Shown: positions 10,200-17,555 of the stretch, piece after piece
Layout: each line of letters opens with the position of its first letter
How positions within the stretch are numbered: the first letter of the stretch is position 1
Origin: Thiothrix subterranea
GTDB taxonomy: Bacteria > Pseudomonadota > Gammaproteobacteria > Thiotrichales > Thiotrichaceae
Assembly: GCF_016772315.1 (NCBI RefSeq)
Contig: NZ_CP053482.1
Location: forward strand, 2,232,001 to 2,296,000
Length of the DNA: 64,000 nucleotides
Direction: 5' to 3'
Program-made: the position numbers and the translations under genes
Notes under the pieces: generated by a model
Seen by the model: the letters and a program-made list of their open reading frames with translations, nothing else
Database searches by the model: none
Told to the model about the DNA's origin: nothing

Positions 10200-10604
10200 A
10201 TGCAGTATTCCACGCATCAGTTGGTGTTGTTTCCCGTCGCTGCGGCTGATACGCCTGCCGTCGTCTCTTTAGAACCGTGCTTACAAACGCTAGGGTTGCT
10301 AGGTGAGCGCTTGGGTGCAGGGCATTTTGCGGTGGGTGAGGCGTTTTTGTCGTTGGTGTGTTTTCTAGGGTGTTCGCCGGATATTGAATTGGTGCCGCAG
10401 GAAAGCAAGCCATTTTGTTACATACAATTACCTTGCAGTGCAGCAATCGTGGATTTTCAATTGATTCGCAAGCCGCTGGTGCAAGTGCGCGAGTGGGTGA
10501 TTATTGGCAATATTCATGAGGCGGAAGCCGTCCCCGATGCCGCCTTGCTGAGTGCGTTAGAGGCTGCATCGGGGTGTCGTTGGAAATACGCTTACCGGCG
10601 TTGA
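10200..10604 (+). CDS. Conserved-looking hypothetical protein
   Basis: 134 residues, ATG at 10200 after a GAGG site eight bases upstream. No signal peptide, membrane segment or motif I recognise. The protein is a compact mix of short hydrophobic strands with several cysteines (CLQTLG, LVCFLGCS, CYIQLPCS) that form no regular metal motif. It is transcribed away from the dab operon and converges on tolC, ending three bases from it. Upstream is a nested inverted repeat (TGTGGGT at 10142 paired with ACCCACA at 10165). Codon use and length look like a real gene; function unknown. Confidence 0.6.
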   Translation: MQYSTHQLVLFPVAAADTPAVVSLEPCLQTLGLLGERLGAGHFAVGEAFLSLVCFLGCSPDIELVPQESKPFCYIQLPCSAAIVDFQLIRKPLVQVREWVIIGNIHEAEAVPDAALLSALEAASGCRWKYAYRR

Positions 10605-10607
10605 GGC

Positions 10608-12191
10608 TTATTTTTTGCCAACATCTTGCGGGATGATGAAATATGGCGGCGCCGCAGCAGGGGCTTGTTGTACGGGCGCTGGTTTGGCAGGTGCAATTTG
10701 TTCCACAGGCATTGCTGCTTGCGCTACCGGTGGCGTTTCCGCTTCGGCTTTGGCGGTGTCCGCTGCTGTTGGTGCAGCGCTGTAGCTTTCAAAACTGCCA
10801 TTGTCTTCAATATCCGCAGCGGGGGCGCTGGGTTGCAATGCCGCCGCTAATTGCTTAGGCGTTGAGGTCATGAAAGTGTTCATATTGGCAATGTCGGCGT
10901 CGGTCAGAATCCCGGCGGCTTGGCGCAGTTTCAGTGTATTCAGCAAATAGGTGTAGCGCGTTTGTGAATAATCGCGGCGAGCGCTGAACACATTGCGCAG
11001 TGAGGTCAGCACGTCCACCGCTGTGCGGGTGCCGACTTCAAAGCCTGCTTGGGTGGCTTCAGCCGCTGTTTCAGCAGAAGCTAAGGCACGTTGGTTGGCT
11101 TTTACTTGGCTGATACTGGATTGCACGGTCAAAAATGCATTCCGAGCTTGTTGTTCGGTGGTGCGGTTTTGGAACTCAAATTGCTGTTGCGCCTGACGGA
11201 AGTTGTGTTGCGCTTCGCGGATTTTTGAATCCGTGCTGCCGCCGGTATACAGCGGCATACTTACTTGCACGCCCACGCTGGCGCCGTAGTTTTGCGGGTC
11301 TATTTCAGCGCTGCTTTGGGTGTCGTTGCCGGTTTGTCTGGCAACCAGATCCACGACTGGCTTTTTCGCCGCACGCTGAATATCAATCGCTGTTTGCGCT
11401 GCCTGAATCGCGTGCTGGCTGGCAATGAGTTGTTTGTTGTTGGCTTTGGCGGTTTTGACCCATTGTTCAATATCGGCTGGGGTCGGCACCGTCAGCGGGA
11501 GATTGGCTGCTGGCGCATTCAGCGTTTGGTAGAAACCACCCGTTAGCACCCGTAATTGTTCACGACCGAGGTCAAGCTGGTTGACGGCGTTGATTTCCTG
11601 AGCAACCGCGAGATCGTAGCGCGACTCAGCTTCTTTCACGTCGGTAATCGCGGAACGACCAGCATCAAAATAGGCGCGGGTTTGTTCCAGTTGGCGGCTG
11701 ATGGCGTCTTTTTCAGTGCGGGCGAATTCGAGATTATCTTGCGCTAACAGGAAGTTGAAGTAGGCTTCTGCGACGCGCAGGATTAGCCCTTCGCGTTCAG
11801 CTTCCAAACCGGCACTGGCTTGTGCAATGACTGAATCGGCTTGGTCAACCTGGGCGTTCAGAGCTTTGTTATACAGTGACTTGCTGACGTTCACGCTGTA
11901 ACTACTGGCAGTGCTACCGCCTACGTCATCTGAGTCCAATAACGATGCATCGCGTGTGGTGCGCTGGCGGCTTTGGGTAATGGCTCCCGAAACACCCACT
12001 TGTGGCTTGAGCGCAGCAAGTGCTTGCGGTTTGCGCTCCAGAATCGCCAGATAATCGCTTTCCAGCGCCTTGAATTGGGCATCGTAGCCTTTGGCTTGTT
12101 GGTAAACCTGAAGCAGGTTTTCTGCCTGTGCTTGCTGCGTGATGAGTGTCAGGGAGGCTGCTATCAAGAATGCCAGTGTGTGTTGTTTCAT
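10608..12191 (-). CDS. tolC: TolC-family outer membrane efflux protein
   Basis: 527 residues from the ATG at 12191, chosen because it begins a clean signal peptide (MKQHTLAFLIAASLTL to AQA); the longer frame adds 19 residues of no secretory character. The mature part has the two long alpha-helical coiled-coil repeats typical of OEP/TolC proteins (QAKGYDAQFKALES, TAVDVLTSLRNV). The last 80 or so residues are a low-complexity Ala/Pro/Gln tail with no counterpart in E. coli TolC. It is the third gene after pcm and a rhodanese gene, a gene order known from other gammaproteobacteria. Forms the outer membrane channel for tripartite efflux or type I secretion; substrate not indicated. Confidence 0.9.
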   Translation of the reverse strand: MKQHTLAFLIAASLTLITQQAQAENLLQVYQQAKGYDAQFKALESDYLAILERKPQALAALKPQVGVSGAITQSRQRTTRDASLLDSDDVGGSTASSYSVNVSKSLYNKALNAQVDQADSVIAQASAGLEAEREGLILRVAEAYFNFLLAQDNLEFARTEKDAISRQLEQTRAYFDAGRSAITDVKEAESRYDLAVAQEINAVNQLDLGREQLRVLTGGFYQTLNAPAANLPLTVPTPADIEQWVKTAKANNKQLIASQHAIQAAQTAIDIQRAAKKPVVDLVARQTGNDTQSSAEIDPQNYGASVGVQVSMPLYTGGSTDSKIREAQHNFRQAQQQFEFQNRTTEQQARNAFLTVQSSISQVKANQRALASAETAAEATQAGFEVGTRTAVDVLTSLRNVFSARRDYSQTRYTYLLNTLKLRQAAGILTDADIANMNTFMTSTPKQLAAALQPSAPAADIEDNGSFESYSAAPTAADTAKAEAETPPVAQAAMPVEQIAPAKPAPVQQAPAAAPPYFIIPQDVGKK

Positions 12192-12273
12192 AAAAAACGA
12201 TTCCAAGTATGTTGTTAGCCACATGGGGGTTAAGCATGTTTTAGTCAAACGCGAATTATAGCCCTAATCCGTG

Positions 12274-12588
12274 TTAATAGAGTGACATATCGTGGTCAAT
12301 TTCTCTTGCCCACCGGTCAATCCCGCCGGTTAGATTGATCACTTGAAAGCCATTTCGTTCCAAATAATAGCACGCATGGGCGCTGCGGATACCGTGATGG
12401 CACACCACCAGCCACTCGTGCGTTTTATCCAAGTGTGCCATTTTCCCCGCTAATTGCCCCAGGGGAATCAGGGTTGATGGCTCAAAGTGGGCAATATCGT
12501 ATTCCCATTCTTCCCTAACATCCAGTATATGCAGCGGGGATGATGCGCTGAATTGCGCTGCCAGTTCATTAGGTGTCCAGTGACGCAT
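12274..12588 (-). CDS. Single-domain rhodanese-like protein
   Basis: 104 residues forming one rhodanese domain: LDVREEWEYDIAHF near the N-terminus and the active-site loop CHHGIRS with C63 as the persulfide-forming cysteine. No signal peptide, so cytoplasmic. It starts two bases after the pcm stop, hence co-translated. Single-domain rhodaneses carry sulfane sulfur or transfer it from thiosulfate to acceptors. The pcm-rhodanese-tolC order is common outside sulfur oxidisers, so its presence near sox genes need not mean a role in sulfur oxidation. Confidence 0.9.
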   Translation of the reverse strand: MRHWTPNELAAQFSASSPLHILDVREEWEYDIAHFEPSTLIPLGQLAGKMAHLDKTHEWLVVCHHGIRSAHACYYLERNGFQVINLTGGIDRWAREIDHDMSLY

Positions 12589-12590
12589 GA

Positions 12591-13250
12591 TTAAAAAATA
12601 AATGTCCGATCAGTGTCGCTATTAGCACCAGCCAATGCTTTCAAATGGGTTTCAAACAGCTTGGTGCGGGTAAATTCACCGTCTGCTTCGCGGGTGATTA
12701 GCATCGCTTGCATCGCCGCGCCTTGACCCACTACGATGAACAGCCGTCCACCGGGTGCTAATTGATTTTCAAAGTGTGGTAAATAACGGGGGATAGAACC
12801 TGTTACCGCAATTACATCGTATTGCTTGGTGCTTGCGCTGTCGCGTAAGGCATCGGCGGTATGCAAAGTGTGGTTGCGCAGCTTGAGGTTGAACAGGCGT
12901 TCTTCCGCTTGTCGGGTAAAGTCTTCATGAATATCCACACTGTCGACGTGTTTGCTAAGATGGGCAAGACAGGCGGTGACAAACCCGCTGCCTGTGCCAA
13001 TTTCTAGGCAAGTGTCATCGGGCGAAATCTTGAGTGTTTGCAACATACGCGCTTCGACACGGGGGAACATCATGTGTTCACCATGGCCTAGGGGAATTTC
13101 CACATCCGCAAACGCCAGTGCTTGGTGAATTTTAGGCACAAACAGCTCACGTTGGATGAAACCAAACGTTTCCAAAATGGTCTGATCCAATACGTCCCAC
13201 GGGCGTATTTGCTGTTCGATCATATTAAAGCGGGCGTGTTCCAGATTCAT
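12591..13250 (-). CDS. pcm: Protein-L-isoaspartate O-methyltransferase family protein
   Basis: 219 residues from the ATG at 13250, chosen over a start six codons earlier because GGAG lies nine bases before it. The Rossmann SAM-binding motif CLEIGTGSGFVTACLA, the acidic motif VDIHEDF and the PCMT region PGGRLFIVVGQG are visible. PCMT methylates isoaspartyl residues in damaged proteins. This subgroup, found next to tolC, has a divergent N-terminus (EQQIRPWDVLD) and its real substrate is less certain than that of E. coli Pcm. First gene of the pcm-rhodanese-tolC operon. Confidence 0.87.
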   Translation of the reverse strand: MNLEHARFNMIEQQIRPWDVLDQTILETFGFIQRELFVPKIHQALAFADVEIPLGHGEHMMFPRVEARMLQTLKISPDDTCLEIGTGSGFVTACLAHLSKHVDSVDIHEDFTRQAEERLFNLKLRNHTLHTADALRDSASTKQYDVIAVTGSIPRYLPHFENQLAPGGRLFIVVGQGAAMQAMLITREADGEFTRTKLFETHLKALAGANSDTDRTFIF

Positions 13251-13349
13251 GCGGCAGGCTCCAGACAAAGAATGGGATAAGAGTACGGATTACCGCTGTG
13301 TGTCGCAAGTGATTGCGTACTGCCCAAATCAATCTAAGGCGAGGTTTTT

Positions 13350-13649
13350 ATGAAAAGCTTGGGAATGCTGCTGTTAGCGGGCATGTTATTGATGACAGCC
13401 CTATCGGGGTGTAGCCGTTCCAATGCAGCCGAGGGCATGGCAAATATGGCAGCGTTTCAACAATGCCGTGAGCCGCGCCCGGAAATTTGTTACGAAGTGT
13501 TTGCGCCAGTGTGCGCTCAGTTGCGCGACCCGCTGACTCGTTGTGTGAATGCGCCGTGCCCTTCCACACTTCAGGCGACGTATGTCAACGATTGTAAGGC
13601 GTGTGCTGATCCGCAGGTACAAGGGTTTGTGCCGGGGCAGTGTCAGTAA
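13350..13649 (+). CDS. Small lipoprotein with a Kazal-like domain
   Basis: 99 residues with a type II signal peptide: MKSLGMLLLAGMLLMTAL followed by the lipobox LSGC (C21). The mature part has eight cysteines in a Kazal-like pattern (EICYEVFAPVC, then TYVNDCKAC and GFVPGQC). Kazal domains in eukaryotes inhibit serine proteases; in bacteria such small lipoproteins are mostly uncharacterised. ATG at 13350 follows GCGAGG by five bases. Transcribed divergently from pcm and followed by a C-rich repeat. The family call rests on cysteine spacing and the APVC/TY.N.C signature only. Confidence 0.7.
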   Translation: MKSLGMLLLAGMLLMTALSGCSRSNAAEGMANMAAFQQCREPRPEICYEVFAPVCAQLRDPLTRCVNAPCPSTLQATYVNDCKACADPQVQGFVPGQCQ

Positions 13650-13693
13650 GAACCCCTCACCCCAACCCCTCTCCCTCAAGGGACGAGGGGCTA
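13650..13693. repeat. C-rich dispersed intergenic repeat (REP-like)
   Basis: A block of CCCTCACCCCAACCCCTCTC type ending in CAAGGGACGAGGGGC. It resembles the CCCTCACCCTAACCCTCTCCC repeats seen between genes in many proteobacterial genomes. CCCCTC at the left can pair with GAGGGG at the right. It lies between the convergent lipoprotein and soxB genes and may help end transcription. I see only one copy in this window. Confidence 0.55.
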
Positions 13694-13702
13694 AGAATGG
13701 CG

Positions 13703-15448
13703 TTAGGCTAAGCCTTCGTTGCCGTCCACGTTTTTGAGTTTCGGCGTATTCAGCTCGATCTTGCCAATGGTCTTTTTGTCGCGCAGGTAATCGGCGACGA
13801 CTTCCCAGATTTGCTTGTTAGGCTTTACTTCTTCTTGGACACTTGCCCAGCCTGCGACCGGGTAAGTTTTCGCCGCATCCAAGGGTTTGCCGCCAAGTTC
13901 CATGTCAGAGACGCGGTTGCCCATTTTCGCGGTTGGGTCAAACGTGAATTTCAAACCACCCACGCGCACCATGTCGCCGCCTTGCTGGTAGTAAGGGTCT
14001 TCGTTGAAGAGGTTATCGGCTACGTCTTCGAGGATCGTTTTAATGGTTTCGCCAGTCATTTCGTTACGTGTGACCGTGCCGTAAGTAATCGCGGTTTGGT
14101 CAGCAACGTGTTCAAACGTGATCGGTTGCCCTGGCAGTACGCTTGTACCCCAACGGAAACCCGGTGAAAACGCCATCGGTGCATCCAAACCTTGCATCAG
14201 CGCGTCGCAGATTAGTTGGTCGAAAGTGCCGTTGAAATTGCCACGCCGGTACAGCACGTCATCACATACCGCGAGTTCTTCCGCCAATTCTTTCTTGTAC
14301 GGTTCGCGGATTTTGTCGATCAGGGTTTGCATATCCTTGTTGGCTTCCAACAAGTTGGAGAAGACCGGCAGCAATTTGTAACGGAAATCCGCCACTTTGC
14401 CGTCTTTCACATCCAGATCGAGCACGCCGAGGAATTTGCCGTTAGAACCCGCATTCGTGACCAGTGTTTTACCGCCTGCATTTTCAACAACCACCGGCTG
14501 GAATACGCCATCGTGCGTATGACCGCCCATGATCGCGTCAATGCCGGTGACTTTGCTGGCCATTTTCAGGTCAACGTCCATGCCGTTGTGCGACAGCATA
14601 ATGACGACTTTCGCACCTTTGCTACGCGCATCGTCAACCGCTTGCTGCATGTCGTCGTCACGGATACCGAAGCTCCAGTCTGCGACCATGTGTTTGGGGT
14701 TAGCAACTGGCACATACGGGAATGCCTGTCCAATAATCGCCACGGGTACGCCGTTGATTTCTTTGATCACGAACGGTTCAAACACGCGCTCGTCAAAATC
14801 GTTGCTGAAAACGTTTTGCGCAACGAAATCAATTTTGCCCGCGAAATCTTTCTCGACGATTTCTTTAACACGATCCGCGCCGAAGGTCATTTCCCAGTGC
14901 GGGGTCATCACGTCCACGCCGAGGGCAAGCTGTGCATCCACCATGTCTTGCGCATTGGTTTTCAGAGCTGTCCACGAACCTTGCCAAGTATCACCGCCGT
15001 CCAGCAGCAATGAACCGGGGCGTTGCGCACGTACTTGGTCAACCAAGGTTTTCAGGTGGGCAAACCCGCCGACTTTGCCGTATTTTTTCGCGGCTTCAAC
15101 GTAATCAATGTAGGTGAAAGCGTGCGCATCCATCGTACCGGCTTCGATGCCGTACTTTTTCAGGAAATGTTCGCCGACCAAGTGCGGCACTGCACCTTTC
15201 ATGCTGCCGATACCCAAGTTGACGTTCGGCTCACGGAAGTAAATCGGCAATAATTGTGCGTGGCAGTCGGTGTAATGCATCAACGATACGTTACCGAAGG
15301 CGGGCAGTTCATACGGGTTGCTGGGGGCTTTGACAGCGGTTTTGTCGCCTTCTTTGCTGGCATCTGCTGCAAAAGCGTTATTCAGGCTGAAACCGGCAAC
15401 GCTGGCGGCGGCCAACATTTGCATAAATTCACGACGGGTTAGACTCAC
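13703..15448 (-). CDS. soxB: SoxB, dimanganese thiosulfohydrolase
   Basis: 581 residues. SoxB releases sulfate by hydrolysing the cysteine-S-sulfonate on SoxYZ in the periplasm. The start is GTG at 15448, preceded by GAGGAGAG at five to six bases; the longer frame adds residues across the promoter region. The N-terminus has a Tat signal (RREFMQMLAAASVAGF). Metallophosphoesterase motifs appear in order: DCHAQLLP, DGGDTWQG, LSHNGMDVD, GGHTHDG, followed by the 5'-nucleotidase C-terminal domain. It is divergent from the ECF sigma gene and has a candidate ECF promoter 73 bases before the start. It stands alone, about 5 kb from the other sox genes. Confidence 0.96.
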   Translation of the reverse strand: MSLTRREFMQMLAAASVAGFSLNNAFAADASKEGDKTAVKAPSNPYELPAFGNVSLMHYTDCHAQLLPIYFREPNVNLGIGSMKGAVPHLVGEHFLKKYGIEAGTMDAHAFTYIDYVEAAKKYGKVGGFAHLKTLVDQVRAQRPGSLLLDGGDTWQGSWTALKTNAQDMVDAQLALGVDVMTPHWEMTFGADRVKEIVEKDFAGKIDFVAQNVFSNDFDERVFEPFVIKEINGVPVAIIGQAFPYVPVANPKHMVADWSFGIRDDDMQQAVDDARSKGAKVVIMLSHNGMDVDLKMASKVTGIDAIMGGHTHDGVFQPVVVENAGGKTLVTNAGSNGKFLGVLDLDVKDGKVADFRYKLLPVFSNLLEANKDMQTLIDKIREPYKKELAEELAVCDDVLYRRGNFNGTFDQLICDALMQGLDAPMAFSPGFRWGTSVLPGQPITFEHVADQTAITYGTVTRNEMTGETIKTILEDVADNLFNEDPYYQQGGDMVRVGGLKFTFDPTAKMGNRVSDMELGGKPLDAAKTYPVAGWASVQEEVKPNKQIWEVVADYLRDKKTIGKIELNTPKLKNVDGNEGLA

Positions 15449-15490
15449 GTTTTCTCTCCTCAAACGGGCTGAAGTTATTCTAGCTACAGG

Positions 15491-15521
15491 GGTAGTGACG
15501 GGGTGCAGGTGAAAATATTCC
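15491..15521 (-). promoter_or_regulatory. Candidate ECF-type promoter of soxB
   Basis: On the - strand: GGAATATTTT from 15521, then CGTCAC starting 21 bases after the first G, followed by TACC. The same two boxes with 15-16 bases between GGAATA and the second box occur upstream of the ECF gene and of the second soxY. Predicted start of transcription is about 40 bases before the soxB GTG. Inferred from comparison of three sites inside this window. Confidence 0.6.
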
Positions 15522-15529
15522 ATCTTTTT

Positions 15530-15557
15530 GGAATATTTCGTCAATTTTCTGCATCAT
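15530..15557 (+). promoter_or_regulatory. Candidate autoregulatory ECF promoter of the sigma factor gene
   Basis: GGAATATTT at 15530, CATCAT at 15552 (16 bases between GGAATA and CATCAT). The upstream box forms a 9-bp inverted repeat with the soxB box (AAATATTCC at 15513-15521, eight bases apart), so two -35-like elements stand back to back and could drive divergent transcription. The sigma gene ATG is 64 bases from the first G. Confidence 0.55.
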
Positions 15558-15593
15558 GTGCAATAGAACCGCTAAGAGAAACTTATAAACCAC

Positions 15594-16133
15594 ATGTTTA
15601 GTCAGTATTTTCGTTTTAACCGTCTCGACCAGCAGTTGTCGGAACACCGCGCCAAGCTGCATCGCATGGCAGTGGCATGGTGTGGCGATAGCGCGTTAGC
15701 CGACGATCTGGTGCAAGACACCCTTGCAAAAGCCCTAGAAAAACAAGAACAACTGAAAGATGAAGCGCGTTTAGGCGCGTGGCTGTACAAAATCCTCCAC
15801 AACTGCTGGATGGAGCATTTGCGTACCCAAAAGCCGACGCTGGACATCGACGACATGGAGCTAACCTGTACGGATTGCCCTGAAAAACACTTCGCCGATG
15901 ATCAACTGGTCACGCAAGTGCGCACTGCTGTGGAATCGCTTCCGGTGAATCAGTGCCAAGTGATGACCTTGGTGGATTTGGAGGGGTGCAGCTACGAACA
16001 AGTTGCCGCGATCCTCGATATTCCGGTAGGAACGGTGATGAGCCGTCTCAGCCGCGCCCGCGAAACCATGAAAAAACGCCTGCAAGGTATCCGTCAAACT
16101 GACAACGTTCACTATTTACGGAGAGTGAAATGA
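15594..16133 (+). CDS. ECF-family RNA polymerase sigma factor
   Basis: 179 residues, the usual size of an ECF sigma. Region 2 is visible as HRMAVAWCGDSALADDLVQDTLAKALEK (residues about 23-50), and region 4 near residues 108-160: LPVNQCQVMTLVDLEGCSYEQVA with the helix-turn-helix IPVGTVMSRLSRAR. ATG at 15594 has only a weak ribosome site. The stop overlaps the start of the downstream anti-sigma gene (ATGA). It faces soxB across a shared promoter region, and matching boxes lie before soxB and the second soxYZ, so these are likely targets along with its own gene. The ECF assignment is secure; the regulon is inference. Confidence 0.93.
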   Translation: MFSQYFRFNRLDQQLSEHRAKLHRMAVAWCGDSALADDLVQDTLAKALEKQEQLKDEARLGAWLYKILHNCWMEHLRTQKPTLDIDDMELTCTDCPEKHFADDQLVTQVRTAVESLPVNQCQVMTLVDLEGCSYEQVAAILDIPVGTVMSRLSRARETMKKRLQGIRQTDNVHYLRRVK

Positions 16134-16825
16134 ATCCCGATCAGCTAACCATCCACGATCGTCTGCACGCATTGGCAGATGGGCAATTGGATGCTGAACA
16201 AACCCGTTACGTGTTAGCTCAAGTGGAAACTGACCTTGAGCTGCAAAAAGAATTGTGTGAAATCCAGCGCATCAAACATCTGGTTAAATCGGCTTACCCC
16301 TTGCCCGCTTTGACCCGTCAGCCCGTGCGCCGCTCGCAGGTATGGCAACAAGCGGCGATGTACTTATTGGTGTTCGGCCTCATCTTTCTTGCTGGCGCAG
16401 GCAGCAGTCACTACGCCCCGAAATTGTGGCAACCTGAAGGCTTGACGCTGGAAAATGCGGCGGCATACGACGACCGTTTCATTGTGTTTTTGGACTCGCA
16501 CGAGCCAGCCAAACTGGAAAAAGCCTTGGTGAAAGCCGAAAATCTAGCGCAACAAGTTGAAGCCAAAGACGGCAGCGTTTACGTCGTGACCAGCGCGGAA
16601 GGCATTGATTTATTACGCCTTGGCACAACCCAGCACGAAGGGCGTATTTTGCAGATGAGCGAGCAATACCCGCATTTGAAATTTGTGGCGTGCAGCAATA
16701 CCTTGTATTTGTTCAAACAACGTAACGAATTCGTTGAACTGGTCGATGACACCGAAGTTGCCCCATCCGCTGTGGAATTTGTGGTAAACCACATGCGCGA
16801 TGGGTGGCGTTATATTGCGATTTGA
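16130..16825 (+). CDS. Transmembrane anti-sigma factor with periplasmic DsrE-like domain
   Basis: 231 residues, starting inside the sigma gene stop (ATGA overlap; GGAG six bases before). Residues 1-65 are a charged helical cytoplasmic domain (HDRLHALADGQLDAEQ) typical of anti-sigma factors, without the HxxxCxxC zinc motif. One membrane helix lies near 70-92 (AAMYLLVFGLIFLAGAG). Residues about 110-231 resemble the DsrE fold and align by eye with the periplasmic DsrE-like protein at 18348-18917; C188 in ACSNTL matches C146 in ICYNTL there. A sulfane-sulfur-binding sensor domain on an anti-sigma factor is my inference. The 3' end overlaps the convergent PIN gene by 16 bases. Confidence 0.8.
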   Translation: MNPDQLTIHDRLHALADGQLDAEQTRYVLAQVETDLELQKELCEIQRIKHLVKSAYPLPALTRQPVRRSQVWQQAAMYLLVFGLIFLAGAGSSHYAPKLWQPEGLTLENAAAYDDRFIVFLDSHEPAKLEKALVKAENLAQQVEAKDGSVYVVTSAEGIDLLRLGTTQHEGRILQMSEQYPHLKFVACSNTLYLFKQRNEFVELVDDTEVAPSAVEFVVNHMRDGWRYIAI

Positions 16826-17244
16826 ATAGACTGCATTCCCAGCATTTTGGCGGCTAAGTTCAGACGTTTGTCGAAACAAGCAAACAATAGCGGTAATCGC
16901 GTTTGTTGCTGCAAATGCCGTGCTGCTGCGAGATGCACGCTGTCATAGGCACGCAGGGAAAAGGCTTCCGCCAATTCTGCGGCACTTTGCAGTAAGCTCA
17001 GGTCAGTTTCGACTTGCAAATAATCGACCCAATCCTCTGCGAATGCCTGTTTCAATGCTTCAAAGGTGGGCGTGTCCACATCATTTTCACGGTGACGGCG
17101 TGCTAATGCCGCATGAAATTCAACAAAGGCAATTTGGTGCGAGGCGATAACGTCCGCTTGCTGTTGAAGTTCGTTAACTACATCAGAATAGGCTTCCTGC
17201 ACATACAACTTCACGAGGGCGGAAGTGTCCAGATAGAGTAGCAT
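16810..17244 (-). CDS. PIN-domain toxin (VapC-like)
   Basis: 144 residues with the PIN endoribonuclease pattern: LDTSALVKLY at the N-terminus, FVEFHAALARR in the middle, then RAYDSVHLAAA and CFDKRL carrying the later acidic residues. Its ATG shares one base with the antitoxin stop (TAATG), the standard toxin-antitoxin layout. It ends inside the 3' end of the anti-sigma gene, read from the opposite strand. VapC-type PIN proteins cut tRNA or rRNA; the target is not indicated. Confidence 0.87.
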   Translation of the reverse strand: MLLYLDTSALVKLYVQEAYSDVVNELQQQADVIASHQIAFVEFHAALARRHRENDVDTPTFEALKQAFAEDWVDYLQVETDLSLLQSAAELAEAFSLRAYDSVHLAAARHLQQQTRLPLLFACFDKRLNLAAKMLGMQSIQIAI

Positions 17245-17498
17245 TAGCGCATTTCCAACACAGTATCGGCAAGGGATTTGCCGCGTAATGTGGGGCGTGG
17301 TCGATTCAGATTGGGTTTTTTACCCAGCCAATGCACATTGGGAATATTGCCCAGCAATGTTTGAGAAGCAGGAGCCGCGACCGATACGAGACGTGCTACC
17401 ACCTGTTTGTGGGAAGTCAGCCATACAGTATGCCCCGCCTGTGCTTGCCGGATGTAATGGGAGGGGTTTACTTTTAGTTCACGGATAGAGATTTGCAT
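17244..17498 (-). CDS. Phd/VapB-like antitoxin
   Basis: 84 residues. The N-terminus (MQISIRELKVNPSHYIRQAQAG, then VARLV) is the Phd/YefM DNA-binding fold; the C-terminal half is Pro/Arg rich and would bind the toxin (RPRPTLRGKSLADTVLE). It precedes and touches the PIN gene. A -10 element (TATAAT) and an inverted repeat just upstream suggest autorepression. Confidence 0.85.
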   Translation of the reverse strand: MQISIRELKVNPSHYIRQAQAGHTVWLTSHKQVVARLVSVAAPASQTLLGNIPNVHWLGKKPNLNRPRPTLRGKSLADTVLEMR

Positions 17499-17509
17499 GA
17501 TATACCTAA

Positions 17510-17542
17510 TGAGACTACGTTTTTCAGATAATTATAGTCTCA
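17510..17542 (-). promoter_or_regulatory. Promoter/operator of the antitoxin-toxin pair
   Basis: Inverted repeat TGAGACTA (17510-17517) and TAGTCTCA (17535-17542), 17 bases apart. A TATAAT on the - strand (17536-17531) lies between and partly within the arms, about 33 bases before the antitoxin ATG. This geometry fits an antitoxin operator covering its own promoter. Confidence 0.5.
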
Positions 17543-17555
17543 AGTAGGATTTTTA

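Noticed and set aside
14216-15013. 265-codon + strand frame within soxB
   Set aside because: Mirror of the SoxB metal-site region; shadow frame.
16130-16330. Zinc-binding anti-sigma (HxxxCxxC) assignment
   Set aside because: The N-terminal domain has no such motif; the only early cysteine is in ELCEIQ.
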